Of a stretch of DNA of 58,947 nucleotides, positions 37,640-43,838 are shown piece after piece. The position numbers and the translations under genes were made by a program. Position 1 is the stretch's first letter; every line of letters begins with the position of its first letter. Source of the DNA: Streptomyces panaciradicis (GTDB lineage: Bacteria > Actinomycetota > Actinomycetes > Streptomycetales > Streptomycetaceae); NCBI RefSeq assembly GCF_023516615.1, contig NZ_JAMGBF010000120.1:1-58947 (forward strand), given 5' to 3'. The notes beneath the pieces are model-generated. The model was not told where the DNA came from, ran no database searches, and saw only the letters and a program-made list of their open reading frames with translations.

Positions 37640-38412
37640 CAGCTCGTACGGCCCTTCGCGTCGAACTGCTTCATGAAGTCGAGGACCGTCTCGGCCGTCG
37701 GGCCGTACATGTGGTCGACGATCCGTCCGTCCGCGAGGAACACCACCCGGTCCGCGTACGCCGCCGCCACCGGGTCGTGGGTCACCATCACCACCGTCTG
37801 CCCCAACTCCCGTACGGAGTTGCGCAGGAAGCCCAGCACCTCGGCGCCGGAGCGGGAGTCGAGGTTTCCGGGCGGCTCGTCGCCGAAGATGATGTCCGGC
37901 TTGGAGGCGAGGGCGCGGGCGACGGCGACGCGCTGCTGCTGGCCGCCGGAGAGCTGGGAGGGGCGGTGCCCGAGCCGGTCGCGCAGGCCCACCATCTGGA
38001 TGACGGTGTCCAGCCACTGCTTGTCCGGCCTGCGGCCCGCGATGTCCATCGGGAGGGTGATGTTCTCCAGGGCCGTGAGGGTCGGCAGCAGGTTGAACGC
38101 CTGGAAGATGAAGCCGATCTTGTCCCGGCGCAACTTGGTGAGCTGCTTGTCCTTGAGCGAGCCCAGCTCGGTCTCGCCGATGCGCACCGAGCCGGAGGAG
38201 AAGGTGTCGAGGCCGGCCACGCAGTGCATCAGCGTGGACTTGCCCGACCCGGAGGGGCCCATGATCGCGGTGAACTCGGCCTGCCGGAAGTCCACGGAGA
38301 CGCGGTCCAGGGCGACCACCTGGGTCTCGCCCTGTCCGTAGATCTTCGAAAGATCCGTGGCGCGTGCGGCCACGGTCGCGGTGGACCGGTCGGCGACGGG
38401 TGTGGTGGTCAC
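37639..38412 (-). CDS. ABC transporter ATP-binding protein (MacB/LolD type)
   Basis: The 257-residue ATPase has Walker A GPSGSGKST, signature LSGGQQQRVAVARAL, Walker B IIFGDEPPGNLDSRSG and H-loop VMVTHDP. GTG 38412 is chosen because GAGGAG lies 9 nt upstream on the minus strand; an ATG at 38460 would add 16 residues. In Walker B it carries Pro (DEPPGN) where the paralogue at 6549 has Thr (DEPTGN). It transcribes away from bldA, across a 416-bp region with a 12-bp palindrome. Confidence 0.92.
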   Translation of the reverse strand: MTTTPVADRSTATVAARATDLSKIYGQGETQVVALDRVSVDFRQAEFTAIMGPSGSGKSTLMHCVAGLDTFSSGSVRIGETELGSLKDKQLTKLRRDKIGFIFQAFNLLPTLTALENITLPMDIAGRRPDKQWLDTVIQMVGLRDRLGHRPSQLSGGQQQRVAVARALASKPDIIFGDEPPGNLDSRSGAEVLGFLRNSVRELGQTVVMVTHDPVAAAYADRVVFLADGRIVDHMYGPTAETVLDFMKQFDAKGRTS

Positions 38413-38828
38413 GGGAAGGGACTCCTCGCGGGGACGACGTCGGGAAGGGACGTGTTCCATGGTGGTCGCCGAACAGGCCCGTGTAGTCAGTCGCAGTTCC
38501 GGTTCCGGGGGGCGACTCGGGTCTGATCCGGTGCCGCGGTGTCATACCTGGGGATGACGGGAGACCCTGACGGCCGGGTGGGGCGCAAGCGCTTGCTCGG
38601 GCAGACGTCGAGAACCGGTGGAGCACCCTCGTTCGGGCGGTGAAATTCCGTCATTCCGCATGCGTGCGCGGGCGTCTCACGCAAGGCTATTGGCAAGTGC
38701 TGATGGCGTGTTCCTTGTGCTGATGCACCCTCAGACGTCAATAAAATAAGACAACATCGCTCCGTGGGGCCGCTGTTCGGGGGAGGCATCCCGATAGGCT
38801 CGGAACCTCGACGCGGAGCCCATGGCCT
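38413..38828. other. Intergenic region between ABC ATPase and bldA
   Basis: The 416-bp divergent region contains a perfect palindrome GCAAGCGCTTGC (38585-38596), an AT-rich island (about 38740-38757, tcaataaaataagac) that is unusual in this genome, and a TAGGCT (38795-38800) that could be the -10 element of bldA, which would start near 38807. The -35 is poor (tgttcg). No ORF is convincing. Confidence 0.5.
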
Positions 38829-38912
38829 GCCCGGATGGTGGAATGCAGACACGGCGAGCTTAAACCTCGCTGCCCCTTCGCGGGCGTGCCGGTTCAAGTC
38901 CGGCTCCGGGCA
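38829..38912 (+). tRNA. bldA: tRNA-Leu (anticodon UAA), bldA
   Basis: The 84-nt cloverleaf has acceptor stem gcccgga (38829-38835) paired with tccgggc (38905-38911) and discriminator A. The anticodon arm gcgag/ctcgc has loop cttaaac, giving anticodon TAA (38861-38863). A long variable arm is present as in class II Leu tRNAs, and the T-arm is ccggttcaagtccgg. No CCA is encoded. This is the only tRNA that reads UUA, which is rare and developmentally used in Streptomyces; bldA mutants fail to form aerial hyphae and many antibiotics. Confidence 0.97.
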
Positions 38913-38974
38913 CTACCGCGCCCACGGGACGAAGCGTTCCGTGGTCGGTCGTCACGCTTCGTGTGCGGCGCGGC

Positions 38975-39077
38975 CTTCGGGCGCGGCTCACCGTTCGCGC
39001 GCGGTTCGGTCTTCGCGCGCGGTTCTGCCTTCGCGCACCGCTCGGCCGCGCGGCTCGGTCTTCGGGTACGGCTCAGC
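38975..39077. repeat. Degenerate 18-bp tandem repeats downstream of bldA
   Basis: About six imperfect units of the type cttcgcgcgcggttcggt (starts near 38975, 38993, 39011, 39029, 39047 and 39060; the fifth is shortened). They fill the gap between bldA and the convergent small gene and run over that gene's stop codon. Confidence 0.7.
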
Positions 39078-39330
39078 CTTCGTAGACCGTGAGGACGGCG
39101 CCGTCGACCTCTATCCGGCGGCCCGGGCGCAGCCCGCCGCGCAGTTTCTCCAGACAGCTGTGGAACAGCTCCAGTTCCTCGGCGTCCAGGATCGCGGCGG
39201 CCAGGTCCACGAGTTCGGCCACCGCTCCCTCCGTGAGCACCTCGGGCAGTTCGCCCGAGAGCAGGACGACCGATTGGCCGGCGGGTCCGCGGACCACGGC
39301 CGTGGCCGGTCCGCCATGCACGAACAACAC
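39073..39330 (-). CDS. Conserved-looking small protein, unknown
   Basis: The 85-residue soluble protein begins VLFVHGGPATAVVRGPAGQS and has a helical acidic middle (ELPEVLTEGAVAELVDLA) and a beta-rich end (GRRIEVDGAVLTVYEG). GTG 39330 follows GGGGGAAG. I do not recognise a family. It is convergent with bldA, with its stop inside the tandem repeats, so readthrough would produce RNA antisense to bldA. It lies upstream of the peptide locus but points away from it. A possible -10 (TAGTCT on the minus strand) is near 39393. Confidence 0.6.
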   Translation of the reverse strand: MLFVHGGPATAVVRGPAGQSVVLLSGELPEVLTEGAVAELVDLAAAILDAEELELFHSCLEKLRGGLRPGRRIEVDGAVLTVYEG

Positions 39331-39521
39331 ACTTCCCCCCAGGGGCCCGGCGTGGTCGTGGGGCGGCTCACGCTTCTCGGGCAGGACGAGAGACTAGCGG
39401 GGGATCTCGGCGCTTTCGGGCGAGTTGAATTCTTTTTCCGACTTGACGGACTCGGCGCGTCCGGGGGCCGTACGGTGCCCGTCCGTGCTCGCCGGATGGC
39501 GCGGGTCGGCTCGACCGGCCG

Positions 39522-39920
39522 TCACTTCTCCGGCGTGCGGGGGGCCGAGCGGTCGAGCAGCGACTCCACGAGGGCGGTCACATGCCGGCGGTCGTCGGCC
39601 GAGAGCTTCTGCACGCTGGCGATGAGCAGGTCGACCTCGGGGTCGGTGGCGCCGGCGTCCGACCCGGCGGTGTCCGGGCTGCCGTAGACGTGGATGCCGC
39701 ACGCCTCGGCGGCGGCGCGGCGCACGGTGTCCAACGGCAGTTCCAGCCCCTTGGACAGTCCCTCCAGGGTGGCCGACTGGGGCATGCGGACGACGCGCTC
39801 GGTGGTGGCGAGGTGGTGGACGGTGGAGCGCGGGACGCCGCCGCGGCGTGCGACATCGCCGTAGGACCAGCCCTTGTGGTCGAGGCGGTCACGGATCAAC
39901 TGCTGCAGTGCGTTGGCCAC
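39522..39920 (-). CDS. XRE-like helix-turn-helix regulator
   Basis: The 132-residue protein has an N-terminal HTH (LIRDRLDHKGWSYGDVARRG then VPRSTVHHLATT) and a C-terminal dimer-like region (SVQKLSADDRRHVTALVESL). GTG 39920 follows AGGAAG and begins VANALQQLI. A longer frame to 40031 has no family support. It is divergent from the two peptide genes and shares a 233-bp control region with an inverted repeat. It is the natural candidate regulator of the peptide locus; this is inference. Confidence 0.8.
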   Translation of the reverse strand: MANALQQLIRDRLDHKGWSYGDVARRGGVPRSTVHHLATTERVVRMPQSATLEGLSKGLELPLDTVRRAAAEACGIHVYGSPDTAGSDAGATDPEVDLLIASVQKLSADDRRHVTALVESLLDRSAPRTPEK

Positions 39921-40023
39921 GGGTGGGTCACTTCCTGCTGGCTGTGTCGGCTGGACCGTCCATGTCGGGGCCGATTCTACGGTCGTGGCCCCGGGTCGCC
40001 GAAAGGGTGATTCCCCGAACGGG

Positions 40024-40054
40024 TTGCGCAACCGCCCCGCGAGGCCCTAGTGTC
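40024..40054 (+). promoter_or_regulatory. Putative promoter of peptide operon
   Basis: TTGCGC (40024-40029) lies in a 12-bp palindrome ggttgcgcaacc (40022-40033). A 19-bp spacer and TAGTGT (40049-40054) follow. The -10 overlaps the operator at 40051, which would let a bound regulator block polymerase. Confidence 0.4.
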
Positions 40055-40091
40055 CAATCTCGTTGGACAGCCCGTCCGACCAGATTGGACA
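40051..40091. promoter_or_regulatory. Candidate operator of the peptide locus
   Basis: TGTCCAA-N5-TTGGACA (40051-40069) is a perfect 7-bp inverted repeat, with a third TTGGACA half at 40085-40091. It lies between the divergent XRE-like regulator and the first peptide gene. Confidence 0.6.
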
Positions 40092-40153
40092 GAGTCCGGG
40101 GGGAACCTGACGCTGTCTGATCGGAAGTGCCCATCCCTGAGGGGGAATTGATC

Positions 40154-40369
40154 ATGATGAACGCCCACGAGCTTGAGGCCGAGTCCGCGGAGCTGCTGCC
40201 GGGTCGCGAGGCCCTGGGTCGGCTGAAGTTCAGCTTCGGCAAGACGGTCAACGTCACCAAGCACGTCGCCCACATCTCGGCGCACAACGAGTCCGCGGCC
40301 CTCAACGACCACTCCTCGTGGTCCGTGGCCGACTCCGGTGCCGCCCAGAACATCATCGTCCAGCAGTAA
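40154..40369 (+). CDS. Precursor-like small peptide 1
   Basis: The 71-residue peptide starts MMNAHELEAESAELLPGREAL. It has no signal peptide, no Cys, no membrane segment, and a C-terminal half rich in His, Asn, Ser and Thr ending QNIIVQQ. ATG 40154 is 8 nt after AGGGGG. Residues 10-57 are identical to those of the next peptide. The acidic N-terminal ~15 residues with a conserved LLPGREALG motif look like a leader, and the His/Asn/Ser-rich remainder a core. It is followed by a paralogue, a PqqD-M50 protease and an exported protein. Function unknown; bacteriocin, signal or spore-surface roles are all possible. Confidence 0.75.
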   Translation: MMNAHELEAESAELLPGREALGRLKFSFGKTVNVTKHVAHISAHNESAALNDHSSWSVADSGAAQNIIVQQ

Positions 40370-40595
40370 CGCTCGCGCTCCACCTCACCACCCACCCGAG
40401 AACACCGAAAGGACATACGTCATGAGCATGGACATGCGCGAGCTGGACACCGAGAGCGCGGAGCTGCTGCCGGGCCGTGAGGCCCTGGGCCGGCTGAAGT
40501 TCAGCTTCGGCAAGACGGTCAACGTCACCAAGCACGTCGCCCACATCTCGGCGCACAACGAGTCCGCGGCCCTGAACGACCACTCCTCGTGGTCG
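40181..40595 (+). repeat. Direct repeat of peptide genes
   Basis: The 144-nt blocks 40181-40324 and 40452-40595 encode the same 48 residues. They share an uninterrupted identical stretch of about 83 nt (from cggctgaag to gcggccct), and most other differences are synonymous. Confidence 0.9.
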
Positions 40596-40640
40596 GACGC
40601 CCAGTCGCAGGCGACGCAGAACATCACCGTCCAGCAGTAG
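40422..40640 (+). CDS. Precursor-like small peptide 2
   Basis: The 72-residue paralogue of the previous peptide starts MSMDMRELDTES and ends ATQNITVQQ. The 48-residue core block is identical, while the ends differ (VADSGAAQNII versus DAQSQATQNIT), showing selection on the centre or gene conversion. ATG 40422 follows GAAAGGA. It lies 52 bp after the first peptide gene without an intervening promoter and is followed by a strong hairpin. Confidence 0.75.
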   Translation: MSMDMRELDTESAELLPGREALGRLKFSFGKTVNVTKHVAHISAHNESAALNDHSSWSDAQSQATQNITVQQ

Positions 40641-40664
40641 CGGCACCCGCCACCGTGGCGGCCA

Positions 40665-40704
40665 GGGGGCGGACCGTGAGCAACTGACGGCCCGGTCCGC
40701 CCCC
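40665..40704 (+). terminator. Hairpin between peptide genes and protease gene
   Basis: A perfect 12-bp stem (40665-40676 with 40693-40704) lies 24 bp after the second peptide. A second bulged hairpin (40725-40754) follows. It may terminate most transcripts and allow partial readthrough, giving many peptides per protease. Confidence 0.7.
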
Positions 40705-40792
40705 ACGGCGCGTTCCGGGGGGAACCCGCCGCGCTTCCGGGGGGAAGCGGCGGGTCCGGGGAAGCGCCGAGGACTCTGGGGGGAGACCACAC

Positions 40793-42703
40793 ATGACAGT
40801 GCTCGGCAACGGTCCGACGGCGCTGTACGACACCGGGCCCGTGCCCGGACCCGGCGGCTGGCCGGTGACCTACGAGCAGGTCGCGACGGGCAAGCTGCCC
40901 GTCGTCGAACAGCCGCCGGAACCGGCCCCGCGGCTGAGCGCGGGGCTGCAACTGCACGGCGAGTACCAGGGGTCGGGCTTCACCGACCCCAAGTACATCG
41001 CCCGTCGGGGGGACGGGCAGGTCGTGCAGCTGTCCCGGTTGCTGTACCTGGTGGCGTCGAGCATCGACGGCGTCCGCGACGCCGAGACGATCGCCCACCG
41101 GGTCAGCGCGCGGTTCGGCCGCGAGGTCAGCGGCGACAACGTCCGCTACCTGGTGGAGAACAAGCTCCAGCCGCTCGGTGTGACGGTGCCCGCCGGCCAG
41201 GAGGACGACGAGGTCGACGCCCCGCGCTCCGACCTGCTGCTCGCCCTCAAGGGCCACCGGGTCATCTTCGACGAGAAGCGGACGGCGCGGATCGCGGCGG
41301 CCTTCGCCTGGCTGCACAAACCGGCCGTCGTCGTGGCCGTCCTGCTGTCGGCGGTGGCCATGGACGTGTGGCTGTTCGGCTTCTTCGGGGCGATCGAGCC
41401 GGTCCTGCAGGTCCTCGACCAGCCGGTGCTGATCCTCATCGTCTTCGTGCTGACGGTGGCCTCGCTCGTCTTCCACGAGTTCGGCCACGCCTCCGCCTGC
41501 AAGTACGGCGGGGCCCGGCCCGGCTGCATCGGCTGCGGGCTGTTCCTCATCTGGCCGTCGATGTACACCGACGTGACGGACGTCTACCGGATCGGGCGGG
41601 GCGGGCGCATCCGCACCGACCTGGGCGGGGTGTACTTCAACGTCGTCTTCATGCTCGCCATGGCCGCGGCGTACTTCGCGACCGGGATGCAGTTCTTCCT
41701 GGCCGCGGTGTACCTGGGGCATTTCGAGATCCTCGAGCAGCTCATGCCGGCCGTCCGGCTGGACGGCTACTACATCCTGGGCGACCTCGCCGGGGTGCCG
41801 GACCTCTACGGCAAGATCAAGCCGATCCTGCTGAGCCTGCTGCCGGGCGCGAAGGGGGCGGCGGCCCGCCAGGAGGTCGCGGGGCTGAAGAAGTCGGCCC
41901 GGCACATCGTCGCCACCTGGGTGCTGACGATGGTGCCGCTGATCGTCGGCGAGCTGGGGTACGCGCTGTGGAATCTGCCGCGCATCCTGGCCACGATGAC
42001 GCGGTCGCTGACCGAGCAGATCATCGGTACGGGGGCCGCGTTCGGGGACGGGCGGATCGCCGAGGGTCTCGTCGGGGTGATCGGCTGCGTGATGCTGCTG
42101 TGCCCCATGGCGGGTGTCCTCTACCTGTCCGTGAAGCTGGGCGGCCGGCTCTTCCGCGCCGCGAAGCGCTCCACGGCCGGCCGGCCCCGCCTGCGGATCG
42201 TGGTGTGCGCGCTCGCGCTGGCCGGGCTGACCGGGCTCAGCTACGCGTGGGTGTCCGGGATGACCCCGAAGCCGCTGCCGAAGCAGCCGCCGATCGCGCC
42301 CATCCTGCAGCCGGGGGTGTCCACGGAGCCTCCGGGCCCCCAGGACGCCTCGACACCCGGCGGGCGCGGGTCGCACGACTCCTCCGGCATCGGCGCCTCG
42401 CTGTCGCCGTCGGCGTCGCCCGGCCCGTCCGGTCTGCACGGCAGTCCCTCGCCGGGGGCGTCGGCGAGCGCGTCCGCCGCGGCGTCGGCGTCGCCGTCGG
42501 CCTCGAAGTCGGCCCGGCCGGGCGGGAGCTCGTCGTCGTCCAGGACGGACGGGCCGGGGACCGGTCCGACCGCGACGTCCTCCGCCCCCGGCGGCATCCC
42601 GTCGGGTCCGCAGCCGTCGCCGACCCCCTCGGAGAGCGTGCCGCCCTCACCCACCGAGGCTCCCTCGTCACCACCGGCCAGCGCGTCGCCGGCGGCGACC
42701 TGA
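40793..42703 (+). CDS. PqqD-domain / M50 membrane zinc metalloprotease
   Basis: The 636-residue protein has an N-terminal cytoplasmic PqqD-like winged-helix domain (about 60-130: YIARRGDGQVVQLSRLLYL then AHRVSARFGREVSGDNVRYL). Several membrane helices follow, with zinc motif HEFGH (228-232) and second motif LDGYYILGD (Asp near 324), as in YydH-type peptide metalloproteases. After more helices comes a 130-residue Pro/Ser/Ala-rich tail probably outside the membrane. PqqD domains bind leader peptides in RiPP systems. ATG 40793 follows GGGGGGAG. Its likely substrate is one or both peptides encoded upstream. Confidence 0.85.
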   Translation: MTVLGNGPTALYDTGPVPGPGGWPVTYEQVATGKLPVVEQPPEPAPRLSAGLQLHGEYQGSGFTDPKYIARRGDGQVVQLSRLLYLVASSIDGVRDAETIAHRVSARFGREVSGDNVRYLVENKLQPLGVTVPAGQEDDEVDAPRSDLLLALKGHRVIFDEKRTARIAAAFAWLHKPAVVVAVLLSAVAMDVWLFGFFGAIEPVLQVLDQPVLILIVFVLTVASLVFHEFGHASACKYGGARPGCIGCGLFLIWPSMYTDVTDVYRIGRGGRIRTDLGGVYFNVVFMLAMAAAYFATGMQFFLAAVYLGHFEILEQLMPAVRLDGYYILGDLAGVPDLYGKIKPILLSLLPGAKGAAARQEVAGLKKSARHIVATWVLTMVPLIVGELGYALWNLPRILATMTRSLTEQIIGTGAAFGDGRIAEGLVGVIGCVMLLCPMAGVLYLSVKLGGRLFRAAKRSTAGRPRLRIVVCALALAGLTGLSYAWVSGMTPKPLPKQPPIAPILQPGVSTEPPGPQDASTPGGRGSHDSSGIGASLSPSASPGPSGLHGSPSPGASASASAAASASPSASKSARPGGSSSSSRTDGPGTGPTATSSAPGGIPSGPQPSPTPSESVPPSPTEAPSSPPASASPAAT

Positions 42704-42840
42704 GGGCCGCCGGCGTGGCCTCGGCGGGGTGGACGTCCCCGCTTCGGCCACGGCGGCGAAACCACGGCACGGCGGTTCCGGGCGGGGGCACGCGGGCCCG
42801 GCGGCGTCGGGGTTCGGGCGGGGGCCCGTACGGCGGGTCG

Positions 42841-42870
42841 GTGCGGCGGCTTGGGGACGGGCCGCCGCAC
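42841..42870 (+). terminator. Hairpin between protease and exported-protein genes
   Basis: A perfect 10-bp stem gtgcggcggc (42841-42850) pairs with 42861-42870 in the 291-bp gap. No other feature is clear there apart from the ribosome site at 42983. Confidence 0.6.
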
Positions 42871-42994
42871 CGGCTTCCCCGGTGCGTGACCCCGCCCCCC
42901 GTCGCGGCGTCCGTCCGCACCGCCGCGCCTCGTCGGCGCCGCCTCCGTTTCACCCAGTCCGTTCCGATCCTGATCCATCCACCGAGGAGATCCC

Positions 42995-43672
42995 TTGAGC
43001 AGCCATCGAAAAGTACGACCGGTCAGCAACCCGTTGACCCGCCGCGCCCTCGGCATAGGCCTGTTCGCCGCCGGCGTCGCCGGTGCCGCGACCGCCGTGC
43101 CGGCGCAGGCCGCGAGCGGCGTGACGCATGCCGCCGTCGTCTCGGACCACGTGTTCAGCCACGTCGACCGGGCGCACCACACGCAGGCCCGCGACTCGTT
43201 CACCATCCGCCAGTTCGGCACGGTGAACGCCGCCAGCGCCCGCAACCAGGCCAACGCCGTCTCGGCCGGCTGCTCGGCCGACGACGCCTGCCGTTCGGTG
43301 GCGCTGTCCTTCCAGATCGTCACCGTCGCCGGCGAGCACGCGCACCTGCGGGCCGTGAACATCAGCGACGCCGCGAACAAGGAGTGCACCGGCTGCCAGA
43401 CGCTGGCCGGCGCCTACCAGTTCGTCGTCTCCACGCCCCGGCCCCTCACCCTGGACGCCACCGCCCAGGGCAAGCTGGCCGACATCCACCGCCGGCTGGA
43501 CGAGCTGACCAGGTCCTCCGTCTCCGCGGCCGACCTGAAGAAGCAGGCCGACTGCCTGGCCGCGGAGGTCAGCGCGGTCCTGAAGGACGCCGTGGCGGGC
43601 GCCCCCAAGGGCGACGTGCAGCCCGACGTCACGCTCCACCGGCACCTGGACGGCTGGCCGCCGGCCGCCTGA
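42995..43672 (+). CDS. Exported Cys-containing protein of the peptide locus
   Basis: The 225-residue protein starts at TTG 42995 after CGAGGAGA. The N-terminus has NPLTRRALGIGLFAAGVAG and an AQA cleavage site near residue 40, like a twin-arginine or Sec signal. The mature part contains GCSADDACR and ECTGCQ (four Cys that could form two disulphides), one further Cys in KKQADCLAAEV, and a helical C-terminus. No catalytic family was recognised. It follows the protease gene in the same direction. It may bind, present or confer immunity to the matured peptide; this is guesswork from position. Confidence 0.75.
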   Translation: MSSHRKVRPVSNPLTRRALGIGLFAAGVAGAATAVPAQAASGVTHAAVVSDHVFSHVDRAHHTQARDSFTIRQFGTVNAASARNQANAVSAGCSADDACRSVALSFQIVTVAGEHAHLRAVNISDAANKECTGCQTLAGAYQFVVSTPRPLTLDATAQGKLADIHRRLDELTRSSVSAADLKKQADCLAAEVSAVLKDAVAGAPKGDVQPDVTLHRHLDGWPPAA

Positions 43673-43686
43673 CCCCGCCGGACTCC

Positions 43687-43720
43687 GACCGCCGTGCCGC
43701 CCCCCAGAGGCACGGCGGTC
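43687..43720 (+). terminator. Terminator hairpin ending the peptide locus
   Basis: A 12-bp perfect stem (43687-43698 with 43709-43720) begins 14 bp after the exported-protein stop. Confidence 0.8.
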
Positions 43721-43725
43721 GGCCA

Positions 43726-43754
43726 TTGACATCGCGTTCCCGCGGGCGCAGACT
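43726..43754 (+). promoter_or_regulatory. pobA promoter
   Basis: A perfect TTGACA (43726-43731), a 17-bp spacer and CAGACT (43749-43754) put the start near 43761, immediately before the operator repeats. Confidence 0.6.
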
Positions 43755-43768
43755 CACGTCCAGCATTC

Positions 43769-43804
43769 AGGTGAACAAAATTTCACCTCACGAACAGAGG
43801 TGAA
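43769..43804. promoter_or_regulatory. Three-half-site operator before pobA
   Basis: AGGTGAA (43769-43775), inverted TTCACCT (43782-43788) and a further direct AGGTGAA (43798-43804). An inverted pair plus a direct third copy is the layout known for IclR-type PobR/PcaU regulators of aromatic catabolism. No such regulator gene is nearby. Confidence 0.6.
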
Positions 43805-43838
43805 GCGAACCTCCGCGGCTACTCGAAGGGAACGCCCG

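Noticed and set aside
33734..38341. 1535-codon frame across cfa and the ABC genes
   Set aside because: A shadow frame with low-complexity composition, overlapping four supported genes.
40127..40153. GTG start for peptide 1 nine codons upstream
   Set aside because: The ribosome site AGGGGG falls inside that extension and is correctly placed for ATG 40154.
40154..40640. Lanthipeptide or thiopeptide precursors
   Set aside because: The peptides lack Cys, and no lanthipeptide synthetase, YcaO or radical-SAM gene is adjacent.
42704..42994. Small gene between protease and exported protein
   Set aside because: Frames are stop-rich or Arg/Pro shadow-like and lack ribosome sites; only a hairpin is visible.
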